From assembly GCA_946478965.1 (NCBI GenBank), contig CAMLDQ010000033.1, positions 1 through 20,698 of the forward strand: DNA of 20,698 nucleotides, given 5' to 3'. The position numbers and the translations under genes were made by a program. Positions 14,181 to 20,698 of the stretch are shown in pieces; position 1 is the first letter of the stretch, and each line of letters begins with the position of its first letter. The notes under the pieces are model-generated. The model was not told the DNA's origin and searched no databases. It saw only the letters and a list, made by a program, of their open reading frames with translations. Source of the DNA: an uncultured Methylobacillus sp. GTDB lineage: Bacteria; Pseudomonadota; Gammaproteobacteria; Burkholderiales; Methylophilaceae.

Positions 14181-14779
14181 GACTTTGCCTCCGGTTTGCC
14201 GTAAGCCGTGCCCCAGCCCCAGACTTCGCTGCCCTTGCCGCGCGTGACGACGCGGGTGCGGAAGATATCCGCCACCACATCGCCATCGCCGCCCAGCAGC
14301 GCCTTGGTCGAACACATTTCCGCGCAGGCCGGCAGCTTGCCCTCGGCCAGCCGGTTGCGGCCATATTTCTCGAACTCTTCCTGCGAGCCGTTTTCTTCCG
14401 GGCCGCCCGCGCAGAAGGTGCACTTGTCCATCTTGCCGCGCAGGCCAAAGGTTCCGTTGGACGGGAACTGCGGCGCGCCGAACGGGCAAGCGTAGGAACA
14501 GTATCCACAGCCGATGCAGGCATCCTTGTTATGCAGGACCACGCCCTCTTCGGTGCGGTAGAAGCAGTCGACCGGGCACACCGCCATGCAAGGCGCATCC
14601 GAGCAATGCATGCACGCCACCGAGACCGACTTTTCCTGCCCGATGATGCCATCGTTGATGGTCACCACCCGGCGCCGGTTCACGCCCCAAGGCACTTCGT
14701 GTTCGTTCTTGCACGCCGTCGCACAGGCGTTGCACTCGATGCAGCGCTCCGTGTCGCAAATGAATTTCATCCGTGCCAT
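14177..14779 (-). CDS. fdh3B: formate dehydrogenase beta subunit (FDH3 type), four [4Fe-4S] clusters
   Basis: 200 aa. Electron-transfer subunit linking the molybdopterin subunit to the cytochrome. Cysteines fall into four ferredoxin-like sets: C13/C16/C19/C23 (CIECNACATAC), C56/C59/C64/C68 (CMHC....CMAVC), C88/C91/C94/C98 (CIGCGYCSYAC) and C120/C123 with C152/C156, as in the FdnH/HycB/PsrB group. Unlike E. coli FdnH (about 290 aa) it has no C-terminal transmembrane helix and ends shortly after the last cluster, so membrane attachment must come from the gamma subunit. Starts 10 bp after the alpha subunit stop with GAGGAG before the ATG; its stop overlaps the lipoprotein start. Confidence 0.95.
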   Translation of the reverse strand: MARMKFICDTERCIECNACATACKNEHEVPWGVNRRRVVTINDGIIGQEKSVSVACMHCSDAPCMAVCPVDCFYRTEEGVVLHNKDACIGCGYCSYACPFGAPQFPSNGTFGLRGKMDKCTFCAGGPEENGSQEEFEKYGRNRLAEGKLPACAEMCSTKALLGGDGDVVADIFRTRVVTRGKGSEVWGWGTAYGKPEAKS

Positions 14780-14789
14780 GGCAATCTCC

Positions 14790-17756
14790 TCAGCCCGCGA
14801 AGCGTTCGATATTGCAGATGGTGGTCTTGGTCTCCTGCATCATGGTGACCGAGTCATAGCCGTAAGTCGTGGCCGTGTTGACCGCCTCGCCGCGCACAAT
14901 CGGCGCCGCGCCTTCCGGGTAGTATTCCAGCATGTCCTTGCCCTGCCACCAGCCCGAGAAGTGGAAGGGAATGAAGGCCGTGTCCACGCCCACGCGCTGC
15001 GTTACCAGCGCCCGCACCTTGATGCGCGCCCCGGTCGGCGTCGATACGATCACGTAGTCGCCGTTGCGGATGCCGCGGTCGGAAGCTGCCTTTGGATTGA
15101 TTTCGACAAAGTTCTCCTGCTGCAGCTCCGCCAGCCATGGATTGGAGCGCGTCTCTTCACCGCCACCTTCGTACTCCACCAGGCGCCCGGAAGTCAGGAT
15201 GATCGGGAATTTCTGCGCCAGGCCATCGTCGATCGCCTTCTGCTGCACGGTCTTGTACAGCGTCGGCATGCGCCAGAAGGCCTTCTTGTCGTCGTGGGTT
15301 GGATATTTGGCCACCAGGTCGGGGCGCGTGCCGAACAGCGGCTCGCGGTGCAGCGGCACCGGATCGGGGAAGTTCCACACCACGGCGCGCGCCTTGGCGT
15401 TGCCGAAGGGATGCACGCCATGCACCTTCAGGCACACGCGCTGGATGCCGCCGGACAGGTCGGTCTTCCAGTTCTTGCCTTCCGCCGCCAGTTTTTCGGC
15501 GTCAGTCAATTCATCCCACCAGCCCAGCTTTTTCATCAGGACGTGGTCGAATTCCGGATAGCCCGTCGTAATATCAGCCCCCTTGGAGAAGGAGCCATCC
15601 TCCGCCAGCAGGTTCACGCCATCGCGCTCCACGCCGAAGTTGGCGCGGAAATTGCCTCCGCCATCCATCACGTGCTGGGTGTTGTCGTACAAGTTGGCCG
15701 AGCCGGGGTGCTTGAGCTCAGGCGTGCCGTAGCAAGGCCACGGCAGGCCGAAATAATCGCCGGTCAGGTCGTAGCCCGTTTCCGCGTCCTTGCCGCCTTT
15801 GCAGCGCAAGGTTTTCACGTCGAACATGTGCATATTGCGCATGTGCGCCTTGAGGCGCTCCGGCGACTGGCCGGTATAGCCGATGGTCCAGCTGCCGCGG
15901 TTGATCTCGCGCAGCATCGATTCCGGCTCCGGCTCCATCATATTGCCCTTGCCCGGTACCAGTTTCAGTTTCGCCACCAGCTGCTTGCCAAAGCCAAGCT
16001 TTTCCGCCAGCTGGTACATGATCATGTGGTCCGTGCGCGATTCGAACAGCGGTTCGATTACCTTTTCGCGCCATTGCACCGAGCGGTTGGAGGCAGTCAC
16101 CGAACCGGAAGTTTCGAACTGCGTCGCAGCCGGCAGCAGGTAGACGGCGCGGTTCGGGTTAACTTCCTGTCCCTCCACCTTCATCGCGGCCATGGCGGCC
16201 GTAGCGGAGGGATACGGATCGATCACGACCAGCATTTCCAGCTTGTCCATCGCCTTCTTCATTTCCAGGCCCCGCGTTTGCGAGTTCGGTGCATGGCCCC
16301 AGAAGAAGACCGCCTTGACGTTGCTGTCCTGGTCGATCAGCTCATTTTTCTCCAGCACCGCATCGACCCAGCGCGACACGGTAGTGCCGGATTTTTCCAT
16401 CATGGACTGAGAGGCAAACTGGCTCTTGACCCACTCGTAATCGACGCCCCACACCGCGCACCAGTGCTTCCATGCGCCGGTCGCCAGGCCGTAGTAAGCC
16501 GGCAGCGAATCGGGATTCGGGCCGACGTCGGTCGCGCCCTGCACATTGTCGTGGCCACGGAAGATATTGGTGCCGCCGCCGCTCTTGCCGACATTCCCAA
16601 GCGCGAGCTGCAGGATGCAGGAAGCGCGCACGATCGCGTTGCCGATCGAATGCTGCGTCTGGCCCATGCACCACACCACGGTGGACGGACGGTTCTTCGC
16701 CATCGTCTCAGCTGCCTGCAGCACCTGGGCTTCCGGCACGCCGCAAGCTTCTTCCACCTTGTCCGGCGTCCACTTGGCGACTTCCTCGCGCACTTTGTCC
16801 ATGCCATAGACGCGGGCGGCAATGTATTCCTTGTCTTCCCAGCCGTTCTTGAAGATATGCCACAGCATCCCGTACAGGAAAGGAATGTCCGAGCCGGAGC
16901 GAATGCGGATGTACTGGTCCGACTTGGCCGCCGTGCGCGTGTAACGCGGATCGACAACGATCATCTTGCAGCCGTTCTCCTTCGAATGCAGCATGTGCAG
17001 CATGGAAACCGGGTGCGCCTCGGCCGCGTTGGAGCCGATATACATGGCCGCCTTGGCGTTCTGCATATCGTTGTAGCTGTTGGTCATGGCGCCGTAGCCC
17101 CAGGTGTTCGCCACGCCGGCCACCGTCGTGGAATGGCAGATGCGCGCCTGGTGGTCGCAGTTATTGGTACCGAAGAAGGACACGAACTTGCGCAGAAGCT
17201 GCGACTGCTCGTTATTGTGTTTCGACGAGCCGACAAAAAACACCGAATCCGGGCCATCTTTCTTTTTCAGGTCCAGCATCTTTGCCGAGATTTCCTGCAA
17301 GGCCTGGTCCCAGCTGATGCGCTGGTATTTGCCGTTCACCAGCTTCATTGGATATTTCAGGCGGTACTCGCCATGTCCATGCTCGCGCAGCGCCGCCCCC
17401 TTAGCACAGTGCGCGCCAAGGTTGATCGGCGAATCGAACACGGGCTCCTGCCGGATCCAGATGCCGTTCTCCACCACTGCATCGACTGCGCAGCCCACCG
17501 AACAGTGGCTGCAGACCGTGCGCCGCACGACCTGCTTGCTACCGCTATCAGCGGCAGCGGGATCTTTTGCCTGCGCCTTGCGCATCAACGAAAGCTGCGA
17601 GGCCGCCAGCCCGACGCCGACTCCAATGCCGGAGCGTTTCAGGAATGCGCGCCGGTCCATCGTCGGCAACGCCCTCGCCAAGCTGCCTTCAAGACTCGAA
17701 GCAAAACGTCCAGGCGCACGAGGACCGGCTGGCCCTTTACGTGTAAGGAGCATCAT
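14790..17756 (-). CDS. fdhA: formate dehydrogenase alpha subunit (Mo-bisMGD, Cys type)
   Basis: 988 aa from ATG 17756; the frame opens at GTG 17768, directly after the previous stop, but GGAGG sits five bases before the ATG, so the inner start is preferred. Numbered from the GTG: a Tat signal with twin arginines R39-R40 (DRRAFLKRSG), [4Fe-4S] ligands C86, C89, C93 and C121, then the molybdopterin domains. The active-site position, selenocysteine in E. coli FdnG, is Cys211 followed by His212 (RICHSTT). The C-terminal molybdopterin-binding domain starts near residue 850 (ILTSGRLVEYEGGG). Catalyses formate to CO2 in the periplasm. Whole and without frameshift. Confidence 0.95.
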   Translation of the reverse strand: MMLLTRKGPAGPRAPGRFASSLEGSLARALPTMDRRAFLKRSGIGVGVGLAASQLSLMRKAQAKDPAAADSGSKQVVRRTVCSHCSVGCAVDAVVENGIWIRQEPVFDSPINLGAHCAKGAALREHGHGEYRLKYPMKLVNGKYQRISWDQALQEISAKMLDLKKKDGPDSVFFVGSSKHNNEQSQLLRKFVSFFGTNNCDHQARICHSTTVAGVANTWGYGAMTNSYNDMQNAKAAMYIGSNAAEAHPVSMLHMLHSKENGCKMIVVDPRYTRTAAKSDQYIRIRSGSDIPFLYGMLWHIFKNGWEDKEYIAARVYGMDKVREEVAKWTPDKVEEACGVPEAQVLQAAETMAKNRPSTVVWCMGQTQHSIGNAIVRASCILQLALGNVGKSGGGTNIFRGHDNVQGATDVGPNPDSLPAYYGLATGAWKHWCAVWGVDYEWVKSQFASQSMMEKSGTTVSRWVDAVLEKNELIDQDSNVKAVFFWGHAPNSQTRGLEMKKAMDKLEMLVVIDPYPSATAAMAAMKVEGQEVNPNRAVYLLPAATQFETSGSVTASNRSVQWREKVIEPLFESRTDHMIMYQLAEKLGFGKQLVAKLKLVPGKGNMMEPEPESMLREINRGSWTIGYTGQSPERLKAHMRNMHMFDVKTLRCKGGKDAETGYDLTGDYFGLPWPCYGTPELKHPGSANLYDNTQHVMDGGGNFRANFGVERDGVNLLAEDGSFSKGADITTGYPEFDHVLMKKLGWWDELTDAEKLAAEGKNWKTDLSGGIQRVCLKVHGVHPFGNAKARAVVWNFPDPVPLHREPLFGTRPDLVAKYPTHDDKKAFWRMPTLYKTVQQKAIDDGLAQKFPIILTSGRLVEYEGGGEETRSNPWLAELQQENFVEINPKAASDRGIRNGDYVIVSTPTGARIKVRALVTQRVGVDTAFIPFHFSGWWQGKDMLEYYPEGAAPIVRGEAVNTATTYGYDSVTMMQETKTTICNIERFAG

Positions 17757-17768
17757 CTTGCCCTCCAC

Positions 17769-17963
17769 TCAGATCTTGGTGGTGCGGTAGTACTTCTGGA
17801 TATGTTCCGTGAGGCGGTAACCGGTGCCAGGAGGTGGCTCCGGTTCGGCGGGCGGCGCCGTGTCGGGCGGATTGCTGGCCATCTTAGCCGCAATGCCGGC
17901 TGCGGCCAGGGCCCCGATGCCGGTGAAAAAAGACCTTCTTCCGGAGTTGGATTGCGTTGACAT
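17769..17963 (-). CDS. fdhX: formate dehydrogenase region Tat target (small twin-arginine protein)
   Basis: 64 aa from ATG 17963; the ATG one codon upstream is only 3 bases from the GGGAG and so less likely. The sequence has a twin-arginine motif GRRSFFTG, a hydrophobic helix rich in alanine, a proline-rich PPAEPEPPPGTG, and a conserved-looking end (YRLTEHIQKYYRTTKI). This is the pattern of the small Tat-targeted protein found directly upstream of fdhA in many proteobacteria (family TIGR02811, by memory). It is thought to accompany the enzyme, but its role is not settled. The stop abuts the fdhA frame. The 71 bp before it are AT-rich and could hold a second promoter, but I see no convincing boxes. 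Confidence 0.85.
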   Translation of the reverse strand: MSTQSNSGRRSFFTGIGALAAAGIAAKMASNPPDTAPPAEPEPPPGTGYRLTEHIQKYYRTTKI

Positions 17964-18034
17964 CATGGTCTCCCATAACCAACATCAGTTAGTCTTTTAA
18001 CACTAGCACAAATATTTTAACAATGCATCAATAG

Positions 18035-18595
18035 CTAAGCCATATCGAACGCCTGGGTTTCCACTTCAACGAAGCTGCGGGCCAGGCCCGCAACTGCACG
18101 ATAGTAAGTTGCCCCTGGATGCGCATCGATGGCATCAAAAAGCTGGCTCGCCCATGGCTGGATATGGGTGGCAAAAAATTCCTTCTGTGTTGCAATGCTG
18201 CCATGCAGCAGACGCATTGCATCGCACAGGGCCGCGAAATGGTCTTCGCTTTCTGACAGGTGTTCGGAACGTTCCAGCCCTAGCCGGGCAAGGTCGTCGC
18301 GCAATGCGGCCAGCGGCTTTTCCATCAGGAAGCCGGACAGGTAATAGGAGCCGTACAACATGACCTCCGGCTTGCCGACGCCGACGAACAGCGCTTCATA
18401 TTCTTCGCGCGCGCGCTCGGCATCGGTCTTGCTGCTGGCCGATTGCAGGCCGCGCCACGCATCGGCCAGCACGCCGTCGCCTTCAATGGCAGCGCCTTCA
18501 ATCAAGTCCAGCACAGCTTGCGAAGGCGGGCCGTAGAACAGCATGGACAGCACACCGTACAGTTCGGAACGCGCATATTCTTCGTCTTCGGTCAT
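18035..18595 (-). CDS. TorD/DmsD-family molecular chaperone
   Basis: 186 aa, all-helical. Typical chaperone segments: ARSELYGVLSMLFYGPP at the start, then EEYEALFVGVGKPEVMLYGSYYLSGFLMEKPLAALRDDLARLGLER (about residues 65-109), and SEDHFAALCDAMRLLHG. TorD-family proteins bind the Tat signal peptide of a molybdoenzyme and hold it until the cofactor is loaded (family knowledge). Here the client is almost certainly the alpha subunit encoded downstream, and perhaps the small Tat protein. The start overlaps the stop of the ferredoxin-like gene (ATGA), with GAGGT upstream. Full length for the family. Confidence 0.9.
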   Translation of the reverse strand: MTEDEEYARSELYGVLSMLFYGPPSQAVLDLIEGAAIEGDGVLADAWRGLQSASSKTDAERAREEYEALFVGVGKPEVMLYGSYYLSGFLMEKPLAALRDDLARLGLERSEHLSESEDHFAALCDAMRLLHGSIATQKEFFATHIQPWASQLFDAIDAHPGATYYRAVAGLARSFVEVETQAFDMA

Positions 18596-20698
18596 TGGCG
18601 TTTTACCTCAAAGATAGAAACTTCTTTGTCGGGCTGCATCATGTCGATAACGCGGCAGTCGGGGCACATGCGCAGGCGGTCGAGGTTGCCGGAGAAGGCT
18701 CCGTGGCCGGCGAGTTTACTGACCATATTTTCCACCATTTGCAGCGTACCGAATGGTTTGTCACATTTGATGCAGTGATACGGCTGGGCTTCGTTGATGA
18801 CGCGGGCTTGCCTGGCGCTTGCGCCCAGCGCGAGGCGCGGTTGCAGGCTTAATGCCTGTTCGGGACAAGTGTGCACGCACAGGCCGCATTGCACGCAGTT
18901 CGATTCGGTGAATCGCAGTTGCGGCGATGACGGATTGTCGGATAGCGCGGACTCGGGACAGGCGCCAACGCAGGCCATGCAGAGCGTGCATTTGTCCGTG
19001 TCGATCCCAATCGTCCCGAACGGTGCGCCTTGTGGGAGTGCTATGTGGTCTTGCGGTGTCGGTGCGTGCCTGGCAAGGTGGGTGATCGCGAAGTCGAGCG
19101 TTTCGCGCTTCGCGGCAGCGACGTGGAAGCTCGCTGCCGGCAGGATCGCCGTGCCGGCGGCGCCACCTGCGGCGGCTGTGGCGACGAAGCGTTGCAGTTC
19201 GCGATCGAGTTCCGCCGCGTCGCGCACACGCAGCAAGCGGAGCTTGATGCCGCTATAACCCAGGCCATCGATGATCGCCTGCGCAAACGTCATTTGCTCT
19301 GCCAGCGCATCCAGGTATTGCGGCGCTTCGCAGCCAGTGGCCAGCACTGCCACGTCAACCGCGCCATACGCGACCGCAGCAAGCCATAGGTCCAGCCCCA
19401 CCGACGCCACGTGATGAACAGGCAGCGGCAGCACGCGTGCCGGCACGCCCCGCGCCGCACCCGCAGCCGCAAGCTGTCCGAGCCCGCGCACCAGCGCACT
19501 GCCCTCCTCGTCGCTATGCAGCAGCAGCGCAGGCCGCGTCCCACCGGCGCGGGCGTAGGTCGCCAGCATGGTCCGAAGCCGTTCGCCGAAATCGGAAGCA
19601 CGCGGCCATGCATAGGTCAACGCACCGGAAGGACACACCGTAGTGCAAGCCCCACATCCAGCGCATAGCTGCGGCGATACCTTGATGTGGTCGCCCGCAC
19701 TGGAAATCGCCTCCGCTGAACAGATGTCGATGCAGGCGTTGCAGCCAGGCTGCTTGCTGCGGCTATGTGCACAGATGCTCTCCTTGTATTGGAAAAAGCG
19801 CGGTTTGCTGAAGGTGCCGACCAGCTCCAGCATCTGCATTGCCGCCAGGGCAGCCGCAGCCTCGTCGGTACCGGGCGCGAAATAGCCCTGCGGCAGCTGG
19901 TGCATGCGCAGCAGCGGCGTATCGCTCAAATCGAACACCAGGTCAAACTCGCCCCCGCGATCCTTGTCGGCGCGGTCGAAATCGATGGCGGCAACCGCGC
20001 CGCACGCTGCGACACAATCGCGATGCGAACGGCAAGCGTCCAGGTCAATCTGGTATGCCAGGCTGATGGCGCCTTCCGGGCATGCCTTGACGCAGGCATT
20101 GCAGCGCGTGCACAGTTCGAGGTCGATCGGATTCGACTGCTGCCAGCTGACCTTGAAGGCGCCAAGCCAGCCTTGCACGCGAGGCGCACTGCCGCTGAAA
20201 GTAGGCCAGGAGTGGCCCGCGATCGCCGCATCGCTGCCATCTGTGAGCAGGACGCTCACCTGAAGCTGGCGCTCCAGCTTGCGCGCCCATGGCAGCACGC
20301 GGCGCGCCGGGCCAAGCAGCAGGACGCGGCCTTCGGACTGGTATTCGACTTCCGGCACCGGATCAGGATCCGGCAGGCGGGCTGCAGCCAGCAAGGCCGC
20401 CATCTTGGGTGTCGTGTGGCGCGCCTCATCGCTCCAGCCGCTGGTCTCGCGGATGTTCACGAAACGCAGCGGCGCCACGCTGGACTTCATTTCCGCCAGC
20501 TCGCGGAACAGCGGCTCCTCCTGCGTGCAGCCGATGACGATACGTTCGGTGCCGTCCAGCGTTTGCAGGTAATCGTTGACTTCGCGGCGGCAAAGCTGGC
20601 TGGCCACCGTTAGTGCCCCTTCGCCGAGGGCACTGCCGATGGCGGCGCCGTCCAATGGCATGGTGTTGTTGCAGTTACAGATCCTCGTCTTTTGGCTC
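18592..20698 (-). CDS. multi-cluster [4Fe-4S] ferredoxin-like protein, 5' end outside the window
   Basis: At least 701 residues; the frame stays open past Met 20661 to the window edge and includes CNCNNT just before it, so that Met is internal and the true start lies beyond 20698. Numbering from Met 20661: ferredoxin motifs at C184-C194, a partner set C210/C216/C220, C297-C314, C333-C343, C558-C568 and C589-C599, and a final pair of CxxC (630/633 and 666/669) like a zinc or iron knuckle. Residues about 350-550 form a non-cluster domain. Such proteins stand at the head of formate dehydrogenase operons in Burkholderiales; the electron partner is unknown. Last bases overlap the TorD-family start. 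Confidence 0.85.
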   Translation of the reverse strand, partial: SQKTRICNCNNTMPLDGAAIGSALGEGALTVASQLCRREVNDYLQTLDGTERIVIGCTQEEPLFRELAEMKSSVAPLRFVNIRETSGWSDEARHTTPKMAALLAAARLPDPDPVPEVEYQSEGRVLLLGPARRVLPWARKLERQLQVSVLLTDGSDAAIAGHSWPTFSGSAPRVQGWLGAFKVSWQQSNPIDLELCTRCNACVKACPEGAISLAYQIDLDACRSHRDCVAACGAVAAIDFDRADKDRGGEFDLVFDLSDTPLLRMHQLPQGYFAPGTDEAAAALAAMQMLELVGTFSKPRFFQYKESICAHSRSKQPGCNACIDICSAEAISSAGDHIKVSPQLCAGCGACTTVCPSGALTYAWPRASDFGERLRTMLATYARAGGTRPALLLHSDEEGSALVRGLGQLAAAGAARGVPARVLPLPVHHVASVGLDLWLAAVAYGAVDVAVLATGCEAPQYLDALAEQMTFAQAIIDGLGYSGIKLRLLRVRDAAELDRELQRFVATAAAGGAAGTAILPAASFHVAAAKRETLDFAITHLARHAPTPQDHIALPQGAPFGTIGIDTDKCTLCMACVGACPESALSDNPSSPQLRFTESNCVQCGLCVHTCPEQALSLQPRLALGASARQARVINEAQPYHCIKCDKPFGTLQMVENMVSKLAGHGAFSGNLDRLRMCPDCRVIDMMQPDKEVSIFEVKRQ

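Noticed and set aside
14586..17960. 1124-codon open frame on the plus strand
   Set aside because: It lies antisense to the formate dehydrogenase alpha gene, which has all expected motifs. Long antisense frames are a by-product of GC-rich codon use; the translation is rich in R, H and Q with no domain.
19765..20613. 282-codon plus-strand frame
   Set aside because: Antisense to the ferredoxin-like gene, whose cysteine motifs prove the real frame.
1..20698. CRISPR arrays, insertion sequences, tRNA or rRNA genes
   Set aside because: No regularly spaced long repeats, no transposase-like protein, and no tRNA- or rRNA-like sequence was seen on reading both strands by eye; a covariance-model search would settle the RNA genes.

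Overview
The window looks like chromosomal DNA of a betaproteobacterium, most likely Oxalobacteraceae (Massilia/Duganella/Janthinobacterium type). The reasons are a PEP-CTERM surface protein, a respiratory formate dehydrogenase operon with its small Tat-targeted partner and TorD-type chaperone, and the moderately GC-rich coding style. This placement is inference from gene content, not from a marker gene.

Left part (1-8157): an accessory region of small unrelated genes on both strands. On the minus strand lie a DUF4124 protein (78-581) and a run of four genes (3408 down to 656): two secreted or membrane proteins of unknown function, an NTF2-like/DUF4241 fusion of the immunity type, and a small membrane protein. 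On the plus strand (3741-7481) lie six genes of visibly lower GC: an unknown protein, a SUKH (SMI1/KNR4) protein, a DUF1963-like protein, and three proteins that share a C-terminal PCGW.G..P.G motif, one behind a TPR-like region. These are the kinds of proteins found as immunity genes of polymorphic toxins, but no toxin (Rhs, CdiA, VgrG) is present. The best reading is an orphan immunity-gene island. A 39-codon open frame ends 4 bp before the first plus-strand gene and could be the stub of a lost toxin.

Middle (7534-11392): a minus-strand operon starting at 11074, made of two DUF5668/LiaF-like membrane proteins, a LytS-type sensor kinase and a LytTR response regulator. The first three junctions are overlaps or a 3-nt gap, and an unrecognised 207-aa gene is appended 6 bp after the regulator. 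Upstream of the operon are three direct repeats spaced 21 and 19 bp, a geometry expected for a LytTR-domain binding site. A 51-aa gene with a strong ribosome binding site and its own terminator lies just upstream on the same strand.

Right part (11867-20698): a plus-strand PEP-CTERM gene with a rho-independent terminator, then a convergent minus-strand formate dehydrogenase operon. In order of transcription it encodes a multi-cluster ferredoxin-like protein (its start is outside the window), a TorD-family chaperone, the small Tat protein, the molybdopterin subunit (Cys version), the iron-sulfur subunit, a 73-aa lipoprotein, the cytochrome b subunit, and a 109-aa secreted protein. Together these would oxidise formate in the periplasm and feed electrons to the quinone pool; the two small exported proteins are unexplained parts.
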